Assembly (NCBI GenBank): GCA_902651635.1
Contig: CACRSC010000048.1
Coordinates: 1 to 64,000, forward strand
Direction of reading: 5' to 3'
DNA length: 64,000 nucleotides
Origin: Mastigamoeba balamuthi
Taxonomy: Eukaryota > Evosea > Mastigamoebida > Mastigamoebidae
Made by a program: the position numbers and the translations under genes. The notes under the pieces were generated by a model, which worked only from the letters and a program-made list of their open reading frames with translations, did no database searches and was not told the DNA's origin. This document shows, one piece after another, positions 32,901-43,010 of this stretch (position 1 is its first letter; each line of letters begins with the position of its first letter).

Positions 32901-33574
32901 AGGCAGAAGCAGCGCTGGAGGCTGGGGAGGACCACGGGCAGCGGGCGGTGCTGCTGGCAAAAGCCATCCTGCAGCAGAGCGCCGGCATCGCGGCGACGGA
33001 GCACGAGGGAGGGCATCTCAGACTGCGGGTCGGGATTCACACGGGCCCCGAGGCACGCAGCAACACCACCAACATCGCATCACCGTTGCCCGCCGTGTCT
33101 CACCAAACCCGCTGCCTGGGCTGCGGGGTGCAGTGTGTGGGTGTGCTGCTCACGCGGGGCTGCGTGTTCGACTGCTGGGGCGACACGGTGCCCACGGCCA
33201 AGTACCTCTGCGGTGCAGCGCCCCCGGGCAGCGCCCTCGTCTCCGAGGCGGTGGCGTTTGACCAGTGCGCCGGCTCCCCGAGTCGGGAGGTGGTCTTCCA
33301 GGGGCGTGTGCTGCGGCCACGCCTCGTGCAGGGTGACGACTTCGGCTGGACCTCGTTGTCGTACACGGGGCCAGTGCTGCAGCTGAGCAGCGGCATCGAC
33401 TACGGGCAGGTGGCGCCAGCGGGGGCGGAGGCGGGTGTGCCCCAGTACTCGCTGGCGTCGGCAGGGGCCGAGGCGAGCAGCTGGGTGTACAGCACGGGGA
33501 CCACGGCGTCGGTGGCCGCGGTGCCACCCGACTACAGCGTCGGCACAACGCTCTGCTACTCAATCGACCAGTGA
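29942..33574 (+). CDS. 12-TM twin-domain nucleotidyl cyclase homologue A
   Basis: Layout is TM cluster, class III cyclase domain (C1), second TM cluster, second cyclase domain (C2), as in Dictyostelium ACA/GCA and animal adenylyl cyclases. C1 is recognisable from MGPVVAGVIGLDNPRYDAWG and C2 from RVGIHTGPEARS and CWGDTVPTAKYL. Key residues are missing. C1 has VAVVYVGV where FADIxGFT is expected, and TVTVAQRL in place of TVNxAxR. C2 has ACEVVDMETI for the first metal motif, KAAGHKCVF for the second, and Pro and Tyr for the Asn/Arg pair. At least six introns are needed; the first follows PHEQK near 30914. The start 29942 matches its paralogue; 29855 is possible. Likely a regulatory or inactive cyclase. 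Confidence 0.8.
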
Positions 33575-33826
33575 GCGTGATCGGCTACATGCATGACATC
33601 GGCACAGCACTGCCGGTATTTAAATCGGAAGAGCCAACGTAACCACTTCCAAACACGTCGGCGGAGGCCATTCATTATATGATCCGCACACCTCGCGAGT
33701 GCTCACTCAGGGCGAGTGTGATGGCAGGCTGCCTCCACCGGGCCCACTTGTCTCTGGTCCATTTCTAATTTTGCCTCTGCATTTCTGCCTGAAAGAGCAA
33801 CAGCATTTTGGTATCGCACCCCAGGC
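33575..33826. other. Spacer between tandem cyclase genes
   Basis: A 252-bp AT-richer spacer separating two head-to-tail paralogues. It contains the GTATTTAAAT box at 33616-33625 and must hold the first gene's 3' end and the second gene's promoter. Confidence 0.5.
33616..33625 (+). promoter_or_regulatory. GTATTTAAAT TATA-like box
   Basis: GTATTTAAAT is the only strong TATA-like word in the spacer, about 200 bp before the cyclase B start. It equals the Entamoeba core-promoter consensus GTATTTAAA, which may be coincidence. Confidence 0.4.
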
Positions 33827-36800
33827 ATGCAGATGCCGCCCGATCGTAGCCTCGCACGCCCCAAAGGCAGATCGCCCGACAGGGGCGAGGACAACAGCGA
33901 CGAGGGCGAGTGGCAGGCGCGGTGGGTGCGCTTCCCCTCGGCAGCCGTGGAGGACGTGTACTGCAGCCGCCACGCCCGCCAGGCGCTCCGCCCGTGGCCC
34001 GCCCTTCGCCACGCCGCCGTGCAGTGCCTGGCCTTTGTCGCCCTGGCCCTCGTGGGCCACTTCGCCCCCTCGCGGGGCGGCGAGTGCGAGGGCGACATCT
34101 TCGCAGTCGCTGCCCTCGCCTGCGCCGCGGCCGTCGTCGTCCTCTGCGCCGGGGGCCACGCCCTCGCCGCGCTGTGGCCCACGCGGTATCCCAGGGCCTC
34201 CCTGTGGGCCCACGAGGCGCTGGCGCTGCTCGCAGGCGTTGCGGGAGCTGCGTCGACGGCAGGGGGCTTCCTGCACTGCAGACACCTGCGCCAGGGGCTG
34301 CACTGCCCGCAATTGCCAAGCGGAAGCTCGACTCCGGGGAGCTCTCCGGCCGAGCAGAGTGAAAGCTACGACGTGTCGATGCTGCTGGGGTCGTTCATTG
34401 TGCTCGCTGGGGGAGACGCGTACGGGCTGCTGGGGTGCGTTGCGTGGCCCAGAGCCTTTGTGGGCGTCGCTGTGTCGTCGCTGCTGCAGCTGGTGGCCCT
34501 CCTCGTCGTCAGCGCCTTCAAGGCGTACGACGGTGCGGGGCTGGTGGCGTGGTACCACCCCTTCGCGTTCGTCACAGCTTTTGTGTGCCGGGTGGCGTTC
34601 ATGTGGTTGGTGGACGCGGAGCGGCGCAAGGGGTTCTGGGCGGCGCTGCGGCTGGAGCGCAGCAGGCGGCAGGTGATCGTGGAGCGGAAGCGCACACAGG
34701 AGCTGGTTGACGCCCTGTTCCCCTCGGAGGTTGCCAAGCAGCTCATCTACGAGAAGGTCCAGAACATGCGCGCGCGTGCTGTGGTAGACTCCATCGGGGA
34801 GCCCCTGGCTGAGGTCCCTGTTCCGGAAGACCAACCCAGTTCGCCCATTCCAGCACAGCAGCGCCCGCGACTGACTCCCGTGTGCGGCAGTGATCGCGGA
34901 GAGGTTCGAGTGCGTGGCTGTGGCGGTGGTGTACGTGGGTGTGCCGCGCAGGGAGCAGCAGGGCCTCGACCTGGCGCTGTTGGCGCGCGTGCTCACGGCG
35001 GTCGAGAACAGCGGGGCCGCACACGAGGCCAGGAGAGTCTCCTCTGACGGCCCATTTTTCTGCTTCCTCTGCGGTCCTCAAGAGTATGCTAGTCCCCTCG
35101 GACGCCGCGGTGCTCTTAACATCAAATGCTCTTCAGTCGGTCCACCGAGTGCGCGAGGAACGCGTGCAGCTTCGCGCAGGAGGTGTACGGAGTCATGGCC
35201 GCACTCAGCGAGGCAAGAGTGTCGATAGGAGTGGCGATGGGCCCTGTGATCGCAGGTGTCATCGGGACGGAGAACCCGCGCTACGACGTCTGGGGCTGTG
35301 CGCTCACCACGCAGGGCTTCTAGGCCTTATCGACTCACAGTCTTCTGGCGGGTTGTACGCAGATACCGTCACTGTGGCACAGAGGCTCGCGGAGACAGCA
35401 ACTGCTTCGCAGATTCTTCTAACGAGGGACATTGCGCACACACTGGACAAGTGCTCGCACTACCAGTTCGCCTTCTGCGACTCCTGCGTTCCAGGCATCG
35501 AAGAAAAGCTCTCGGAGCTCGTCCCGCTCTGCTGTACCGACGCGCTGGCCTCCAAGTGGGTTGCCCACTCCACCCACCCGCACGCAGACTCCTACCACAG
35601 AGCAAACGCACACGCACTCGCCGCAGGGCGACCGAGTCCGCGCCGCTCATGGACTGCTGCAGGGACAGCCGCGCAATCACTCTCTCCGAGATCGCCCAGG
35701 CCGAGCTGCCTCCCGCGGGGGACATGCCCCTCGTCTGGAGGCCCAGACAGGAGATAGCGTGCGCTGAGCCAGAGCCCATGAGTCTTCTCTCTCCATTCGC
35801 GGAGTCCACACTGACCTTCCCCGTGCCCCCGCAGCTACGTGTCGTTCTGCGCCCAGTCGTACGCGGCACACACGCGGTGGGCGGTCCTCATGTGCGCTGT
35901 TGCGTGGACGTTGACGATGGTCTACACAGCCCTGGCGGGGCCCCTCCCTGTCTGCATGATATACGTGGCCGCCATCGCGTGGGCCTCCGTGGCGTCGGGC
36001 TTCCTGGCCAGGAACACACCCAGGCTCTACTTCTCGTCGTTCCTCTTCCTGCTCCTCATGACGCACTTTGTGCTCTGCGGTGCCAATGCCGCCACGGACC
36101 TCCGCGACCCCTTCTGTGTAGTGCTGCTGTCGTGGCAGTGCACGCTGCTCGTCTCCAAGTTTCCCGCGTACCTTATGGCCCCGCTGGCCCTCTGCCTGGC
36201 GCTCTCCCAGCTGCGCCTCTACCTCGACCACGTGTGCGCCTGGATGCTGCCCCACTCTGCCCCCTCTCACGCCGCCGCTGCAGCTTCCGTCTGGACACCC
36301 TGACGGGGTTCCTGGCCCTCGGCGCCATGTGGGGCATGAGCGCCTGGGACACAGAGCGGCAGACGCGGCACTACTGGCACTCGCACACTCTGGCCGTCAA
36401 GAGCACCGCCGAGAGCATCACAGAGAGGCACACAGGGCTGCTGCTGCTGGCCAGCTTCATCCCCATCCCCGTCCTGCGCGACGTGATGAGGTCTCAGACC
36501 CCCAGCAACTACTACACGCAGTCTGTACCCTCTTGCACCGCCCTGGTCCGCTGCACTCCTCCACCAGTCCGACCGTAGCTGACCTGCTGCAGGCGTGCGA
36601 GGTGGTGGACATGGAGACGATCGTGCACAGGGCAGACCCCCTCGAGGTGGTGCAGCTGCTCAACAGGCTCTACGCCGTGTTCAACGGCAGCGCCAAGCCC
36701 CTGGGCTTCTTCCCCCTCAAGGCCGCGGGCCACAAGTGCGTCTTCGTGAGCAGCCTGCACCAGTGCCAGAGCAGCCACACCACCCAGCAGACGCGGGAGG

Positions 36801-37441
36801 GTCAGGTGGCAGGAGCAACTCTGGAGGCTGGGGAGGACCACGGGAAGCGAGCTGTGCAGCTGGCAAAGGCCATCCTGCATCAGAGCGCCGGCATCCCTGC
36901 GACGGAGCACGAGGGACGGTCCCTCAGTCTGCGGGTCGGGATTCACACGGGCCCCGAGGCACGCAGCAACACCAACAACACCGCAGCACCGTTGTCCGCC
37001 GTGTCTCACCAAACCCGCTGCCTGGGCTGCGGGGTGCAGTGTGTGGGTGTGCTGCTCACGCGGGGCTGCGTGTTCGACTGCTGGGGCGACACGGTGCCCA
37101 CGGCCAAGTACCTCTGCGGTGCAGCGCCCCCGGGCTGCGCCCTCGTCTCCGAGACAGTGGCGTTTGACCAGTGCGACTGCATACCCTTCCGGGAGGTGGT
37201 CTTCCAGGGGCGGGCGCTGGGGACGTCGCTGGTGCAGTGCTGCGACGAGGGCGGCCTCGTGTGCACGCAGCTGCTGGAGATGAGCGAGTGGGAGTGCGCC
37301 CAGCAGGACACGGCGCCGCAGTACTCAGCGAGCTCGCCGGCCTCGGGGGCGCACCCCGTCTACAGCACGGGCACAGCGACGCCAGCAGGCGAGGGGGACT
37401 ACCGCGTGAGCACTGTATTCTGCGACTCTGCCTGCTCGTGA
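33827..37441 (+). CDS. 12-TM twin-domain nucleotidyl cyclase homologue B
   Basis: Tandem paralogue of the preceding gene with the same TM-C1-TM-C2 layout. The first TM block is almost identical in DNA and protein to copy A (for example WVRFPSAAVEDVYCSRHAR). The second TM block is clearly diverged (SYAAHTRWAVLMCAVAW). C1 keeps MGPVIAGVIGTENPRYDVWG but has VAVVYVGVP instead of the metal-binding motif. C2 repeats ACEVVDMETI, KAAGHKCVF and GDTVPTAKYL, so both paralogues share the same losses. Splices mirror copy A: CFLCGPQ continues into RSTECARNACSFAQ, and YDVWG into YTVTVAQRL. The start MQMPPDRSLARPKG at 33827 is the first ATG of the frame. A poly(A) signal follows at 37462. Confidence 0.8.
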
Positions 37442-37461
37442 GCCTCTGCGCGTGTACACTA

Positions 37462-37467
37462 AATAAA
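37462..37467 (+). terminator. Polyadenylation signal AATAAA
   Basis: AATAAA 21 bp after the cyclase B stop codon, in the 63-bp gap before the convergent GCP3 stop. Confidence 0.6.
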
Positions 37468-37504
37468 GCTGGGAGAGAGCTGCGCTGTGTCTGTGCTACT
37501 GCTG

Positions 37505-37540
37505 CTACTGCTGCTGCTGTTGCTGCTTCAGGGGCAGCCC

Positions 37541-37571
<31 letters not shown>

Positions 37572-40516
37572 TCGTCGGGGGCTGCGATGAACGAGTCGCC
37601 GACGGGGAGCGAGGGGCGCTGGGCGGTGGCCTGGCTGGCGTAGAAGCCGTTGAAGTCGAGGCCGAGGACGAGGCTGCGGACGCCGGCGTCGTCGCGGGCG
37701 CGCTGGCCGAGGCCCCAGGCGAAGCGCGCCAGCATGGCCCTGTAGCGCGCCCCGGCCTCGCGGAACCTGGCGGCGCTCTCGCGGCAGAGCAGCGCAAAGG
37801 CCTCGTCGGCCTCCTCGTCGGTGGCCCCGTCGACCTCGAGCCGCTCGGCCTCGCGCTCGCAGGCGCCCACAAAGGCCTCGTGGTCCTCGCAGAGCGCCAC
37901 GCACGCGCGCACCAGCGCCCCCGCCGCCGCCGCGAGCTCCGCGCAGCCCGGGCCCAGCAGCGCGCCCTCGAGCACGCGGCCCACGTACGCCTGCTGCGCC
38001 GCCGCCGCCTCGTCGAGGCTCGCGGCCCCCGCCACGGCCGCCGCCCAGCGCTGCCACGCCGGCTCGACAACGTCGTCGGCCACGTAGCGCTCGAGCGTCG
38101 CCACGAGGTGGGCCATCTCGCGCCGGACGCTGTTGGCGGCCCCCAGCGCCGCCTGGGCGTCGGCGGGCAGCGCGCCGCTGGCGACGAGGGCGCGGGCGGC
38201 CCACGTGTGGCGGCGCCAGGCGGCGCAGAGCAGGTGGCCCGCGCGGCGGACGCCCCAGAGGAAGGCGAAGAGGCGCTGGTGGGCCTCCATGACCGCCGGC
38301 GTCAGCACCGCGTTGACGGGCGCGTCGACCCGGTACGTCAGCGAGAACGCCTCCCAGCCGCTCAGCCCCGCGCGCGCCGCAGGCTCGGCCAGGCAGACGT
38401 CCAGGCGCCCCAGGACGTCCGCGTCCTCGTACTGCGCGTTGGACCCCCGCACGGCGCCCTCGAGCACCGGCACCAGGCTGTGCCGGTACAGCGCCCCCGC
38501 CGGCTGCGACAGCTCCCGCGCCACCGCGTCCATCAGGCACTGCACAAAGTCCCCCTGCCCCAGCAGCAGGTACCTGCGCCACGCAGCCCCCCGCGTCAGC
38601 ACCTCCCAGAAAACGTCGCATCACCGGAGCCCTGGGAACGCGGGAGCCCTGGGAGCCCTGGGAGAGAACGCCGGGTCACCTGCGGAGGGCAGCGGCGTGG
38701 CGCATGAGGTGGAAGCGCTGCAGCAGGAGGCCGAGGAGGTGCCTGCCGGCGAGGCCCGCGGCCGCGTCGACGGCCCGTGCGAGGCGCGCCGTGTCGCCGT
38801 AGGCCGCGCCGGCGCCCCCCGCGGCGAGGGCGAGCTCGCGGGCGACGGCGGGGTCGACAGCCCAGCGGGCGTCGCCGCACTGCTGGCGGATGAAGTTGAT
38901 CGACTTGCCCGCGACGAGGACGCGGCGGGCGAGGGCCGGGGGCACGTAGGCGGGCAGCATGGCCCCGCGGAGCGCGTACCTGTCGCGCCAGGCGCGCTCG
39001 GGGGGCACCGTGGGGTCTGCGGCGACGTAGAACTCGTCGTGGGGGTCGTCGAGGACGCCCTCGCAGACCCAGCGCGCGGCCATGGCGCCCAGCGGGGCTG
39101 CGGCGGCGGCGGTGGCCTCGGAGGCGACGGCGCGGACGAGGGGGTCGCCGTGCCGCGCGAACGCGTGCACCGCCGTCACCAGCTCGCCCCCCTTGAGGCC
39201 CCCGCGGGCCGCGTCGGCGACCATGGCCAGCACGTGCATGCGGCGGGCGGCCTCGTGCAGCCACACGAGCAGGCGGTGCGCCGTCAGCCCCTCGGGCCCA
39301 TCGCTGCCGCCGCTGCCGCCGCTGTCGCATCGGGCCGCGTCGAGGACGGCCACGAGGCGCAGGTACTCGGCCCGCTCGCGCTGCAGGGCGCTGGCGAGGC
39401 CCTGCTGCGCCACGCCGGGCCCCGCGCCCTCGATGGCCTCGCAGACGCGGCCGTAGAGCCACCCCACCTCGCAGACGCGCGCCACCAGGTCCCGCAGCCG
39501 CTGGGGCGCCCCCACCTGCAGGCGGCACACAGAGACACAGCGGCACAGCAAAAGTCACATCAGCGGCAGCAATGCAGCAGCAGCAGCAGCAGAACAGCAG
39601 CAGCGCACGGTGGGGCTGAGGACGTAGTGGCTGTGGGGGCCCTGCGACAGCACCAGCGTCTGCGAGGGCACGCCCTGCAGCGCGTAGAGCATGTCCCGCA
39701 CCACATCGCTCTCGGACACGTGGGGCCCCTCTGTCCACGTCATGCCACGTCAGCACACGTCGCATCGCATCGCAGGGGGCAGGGGGACAGGGGGACAGGG
39801 GGACAGGGGCACCGCTCTTGTCGTAGGCGAGGCAGGCGAAGCGGGGCACAGCGCCCGAGACCCCCTTGGCGGAGCCCCCCTCCTCCACCAGCGGCAGGGG
39901 CAGGGGCTGGGCGTCGGGTGCGCCGCTGCCCGCCAGAGGGGCCTGCTGGGCCTGCAGGGCCTGCTGGGCCAGGGGCAGGAGGGGCTGCTGCTTGACGGGG
40001 AGGCCGCTGAGCGACACAGAGGCAGCAGAGAGAGAGGCGTCGCTGCTGTCGCCCTCGGGCTGCTGCGCGTCGCCCCGGCCCCCCTGGGCCAGCGCCCCCA
40101 GCAGGTAGAGCAGCGACCAGGGGCGCCGCAGGCACCTGCTGCGCCTCAGCCGGGCCACGAGCTCCGCGAGGGCCACGGCGCTCTGGGGCTGCCCCTGCCA
40201 CACCACTCCAGATATTGTCCCCCCTCAGATTATTTCTCCGATATTTTGGCGCCAAAAAGGCGGCGGCGCGGCGCACGGCGCTTCTTGAGGGCCTCGGTGA
40301 CGCTCAGCTCGTCGGCGGGCACGGGCGTGTTGGCGATGCTGCTGCCGAGGATGCGGGCTGCGTGGTCCAGCGTGCGCCTGCGGCCGCAGCGTCAGAGAAC
40401 GTCGCATCACCTGCGCGGCAGAGAGGGCGGGGCTGGGCGCACGGCTGTGCCGCGGCGTCGGGCACTAGGTGCTTGACCAGCAGCGAGAGGAGCTGCGCCA
40501 CCCTGTCCTCAGCCAT
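37505..40516 (-). CDS. GCP3: Gamma-tubulin complex component 3 (GCP3/Spc98)
   Basis: Nucleates microtubules within the gamma-tubulin complex. Diagnostic stretches align with human GCP3: RPWSLLYLLGAL, VVRDMLYALQGV, ERAEYLRLVAVL, VAGKSINFIRQQC, YLLLGQGDFVQCLMDAV, VFxFLW-type FAFLWGVRRAGHLL and the final LGLDFNGFYASQA. A polyQ C-terminus is unusual. The N-terminal exon (40516 to about 40410, MAEDRVAQLLSLLVKHL) is followed by a 33-nt intron opening GTGATGCGACGTT. The next exon carries AARILGSSIANTPVP, then intron 40195-40276 contains TTTTGGCGCCAAAA. Further introns are near 39750, 39560 and 38590-38680. Multiple AATATC/GATATT boxes lie 17-76 bp upstream of the ATG at 40516. Confidence 0.92.
40244..40257. 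promoter_or_regulatory. Perfect palindromic E2F-type site
   Basis: TTTTGGCGCCAAAA is a 14-bp perfect palindrome. It contains TTTGGCGC on both strands, the E2F/DP consensus. It lies in the second intron of GCP3, about 260 bp inside the gene, beside CCGATATTTT. Confidence 0.5.
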
Positions 40517-40532
40517 CCGACGACGCGCTCGT

Positions 40533-40592
40533 AAATATCGGCACTGACCAGATTCTCTCGCAGATATTTTCCACGAGATATCGCGGATATCT
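40533..40592 (-). promoter_or_regulatory. Clustered AATATC/GATATT promoter elements of GCP3
   Basis: Four copies of the AT element (AAATATCG, AGATATTTT, GAGATATCG, GGATATCTT) lie within 60 bp, immediately upstream of the GCP3 start codon. This is the densest cluster in the window. Confidence 0.5.
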
Positions 40593-40642
40593 TCGCCTGG
40601 CTGGGCTGCAATCGGAATCGGAACTCGCTGGGCCGCGGCGGC

Positions 40643-41642
40643 TCAGGCCCACTTGCCCTTGAAGAGGGGCTTCAGCGGGATGGAGGCGAGGTCCAGGCCC
40701 AGCCCCGCGAGCAGGGCGATCTCAGCCGGGGGCCCGCCCTCCCACAGGGCGCCCGCAGCGTCTGCGATCTCTCGGCCCTCGAGGGCTGCGGCGTCGCGCA
40801 CGTCGGCCACCAGCAGCAGCTCCGCCCCCTCCGCGTCCAGCAGCTCGGGCGGGTCCAGCGCCACCCACGCCCGGTCCGTCTTGCCAAAGGCCTGCGGAGA
40901 GCTCAGGGCGGCTGCGGGGGCGTGCGGATCAGTTGATTTGGGCGCTGCGCACCTCCGCGAAAACCTCCGCCGCGAACGCGTGCGGCTTGGCCCGCGCCCC
41001 CGGCCTCGTCGGGTTCTTCACGCTGGCCAGGAAGCTCGCCTGCTGCCTGATCCCCAGCTCAGCCTGCGCGGGCACGCGGCGACACGTCAGTGCGGGAAAA
41101 CAACGTGTTTCATAAGAACAATTAACAAATATTGGGAGGCAGAGGCCGGAGGCGCTGCTGGCCTGGACGTCCTTGCCCTCGGGGCTGCCCGGCGCCGAGA
41201 GCACGTAGGCGAGGTGCACGTGCGAGCCGTGCCTGTAGATGCCGTAGGCGCCCTCGGCGCAGGGCCTGGCCGCGTCGTCGGGGGCCCCGGGCGACCAGAG
41301 GACGCGGGCGACGGGCTCCGGGGACCCCACGGCCACGCTGTGCACCAGCGCCCACTGGGGCGGCTGCCGCGTCCCCCCGGCGCCCACCGTGGGCAGGCGC
41401 TTCTTCCCCACGATCAGCTGCGGGGGCGGGTGTGGCCTGTGAGGCGGATGCTGCAGCAGAGCTGAGGCTGGGGTCAGTTGATCTACGAGGCGCCACTTGC
41501 ACTGGCCCTCGGGGCTCAGCACGAGCATCAGCCGCTGCGTGTCCTCCAGCCCCGCGGGCTCCTTCACCGCCTTCTTCACCTTGTAGAACATGTAGATCAA
41601 CCCGCGCTCCAGCAGCGCCCGCTCCTGCTTGGCCGAGGCCAT
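40643..41642 (-). CDS. Conserved-type unknown protein (bacterial-like family)
   Basis: Four exons encode roughly 240 residues. The N-terminus reads RGLIYMFYKVKKAV, then QRLMLVLSPEGQCKWRLV, VGKKRLPTVG, GIYRHGSHVHLAYVL, ELGIRQQASFLASVKNP and FGKTDRAWVALDPPELLD, ending LFKGKWA. The pattern resembles an uncharacterised bacterial family with a GRKRLP core and a SVKNP segment; I state this from memory of the motif pattern, not from a search. Exon breaks fall after WRLVDQL, near 41140, after AQIN, and before the last exon. A GGCCGATATTCTG box is 31 bp upstream of the ATG at 41642. Function unknown. Confidence 0.6.
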
Positions 41643-41672
41643 GGCGGTCCGCCCGCAGTGGCTTGAATCTGG

Positions 41673-41681
41673 CCGATATTC
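41673..41681 (-). promoter_or_regulatory. CCGATATTC upstream box
   Basis: CCGATATTC starts 31 bp upstream of the start codon of the conserved unknown gene; recurrent AT-element class. Confidence 0.35.
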
Positions 41682-41835
41682 TGCGGCGATTCGGTTCCCG
41701 TGGTGACGTGATGCCGCAGAGAAATCCAAGATACAAACCATATATTGCTCATTCTGCCCGGGTTGTGTCACATCACCGAGCCTCGTGTGTTCTGGTGGTG
41801 GCGGTGGTCTCTGTCTGCTCAAGGCTGTGCTGTTG

Positions 41836-42645
41836 ATGGCGTCTGGCTGTGAGAGTCTCTGCGGTCTGTGCGGGTCTGGTCCGTCTGGTCCGTGTGGTCC
41901 GTGTGGTCCGTGTGGTCCGTGTGGTCGCGGGGACCTGTGTGAGGGGTACCTCTGTGCGTCGTGCCAGGAGCCACTGGACCTGGGCTGCCGTGCGCCCCAC
42001 GTGCTGGCCTGCGGCCACGTTGTCTGCCTCGTCTGCGCCTCGGGCGCCGCCCCCTCGCTGCCCGCCTCCCCCGGCCTCGTGCCCCCGGGCTTCTGCGACG
42101 CCGTCGCTGTGCCCGGCGCTGTGCTCTGCCCCGTGTGCCTCAAGCCCTGCCTGCCCCCGTTCCTCCCCTGCGCCGCCCTCTGCCAGGCCATCGAGGCCCT
42201 CGCGTCGCGCCGCACCGGCAGCCCCGCCCAGCCCGCTGCCCCTCCGAGCCCCGCGAGGGCCCTGGCAGCGAGGGCCCGCGCGAGGTTGCACGGCGAGGTC
42301 GACGCGGTGCTCCGCGGGCTGGGGCAGCGCGTCGAGGACGCGGTCATGGCCTTGGAGGAGCGGCTGGAGGGATGCGAGGCCTCGGCTGCGGCGACCCGGG
42401 AGAGCGGGCTGGCCCTCGCGCAGGAGCTCGTCGCCGCCCTGAGGGCTGGCCGCGTGGCGGGCCACACGCTCGAGGGCATGCGCGCCAGAGCGGCCGAGCT
42501 GGCGCTGCGGGGAGGGAGCCTGGCGCGCCCCTCGGGCCTGCTGGAGGAGCACCGCCTGCGCAGCAGAGTGCCTCTGGACACCACAGAGGCCGTGGCGCTG
42601 ATCGGGGCAATGGGGAGCGTGGGCCTCCCAACAACTCCGCGGTGA
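41836..42645 (+). CDS. RING-finger protein with coiled coil (TRIM-like)
   Basis: Single exon, 269 aa. An N-terminal Cys/Gly/Pro repeat (CGPCGPCGPCG from a 9-bp tandem repeat) leads into a RING: CASC...HVLACGHVVCLVC...LCPVC. The first pair and CGHxxC spacing are RING-HC. A helical, Ala/Glu/Arg-rich coiled coil (RLHGEVDAVLRGLGQRVEDA) follows, then a short tail. RING plus coiled coil suggests an E3 ubiquitin ligase of TRIM-like layout, without a visible B-box. The ATG at 41836 is taken because the upstream part of the frame is Gly-rich leader. Confidence 0.7.
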   Translation: MASGCESLCGLCGSGPSGPCGPCGPCGPCGRGDLCEGYLCASCQEPLDLGCRAPHVLACGHVVCLVCASGAAPSLPASPGLVPPGFCDAVAVPGAVLCPVCLKPCLPPFLPCAALCQAIEALASRRTGSPAQPAAPPSPARALAARARARLHGEVDAVLRGLGQRVEDAVMALEERLEGCEASAAATRESGLALAQELVAALRAGRVAGHTLEGMRARAAELALRGGSLARPSGLLEEHRLRSRVPLDTTEAVALIGAMGSVGLPTTPR

Positions 42646-43010
42646 GGCCACGCCGCCAGGGACATCTGGCGGTTGGTGGTCACGAGTGTGGTGCCGTCCC
42701 GGATTCTGACGGCACTCCATCATTGCTGGAGACAAGGTCGCGAGTCGGGCGCATCTGCAGGGGTTGGGGGGTCAGCTCTGCTCTGTGTCTGTGGGGTGGG
42801 GAGGATGCCAGATCGGTACCTGCTTGCTCCGGCGACTAACCCTACAGCACACTCCACTCGGTCCTCAGGGCCAACGAGGGATGGTTTAATGGATGCCCTT
42901 ATCTCAGAGAAGAGCCATTCAGAGAGGGCTCTCTGGTTGAGGGGGAGCAGAGGAGACTCAAGGCATCTCAAGGGGCGGAGGGGGGGACCACGCGGGGGAG
43001 AGGGGCCACT
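42646..43010. other. Convergent 3' intergenic region
   Basis: A 365-bp gap between the RING (+) and CCAR-like (-) stop codons. Moderately lower GC. No motif or RNA gene recognised. Confidence 0.4.
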
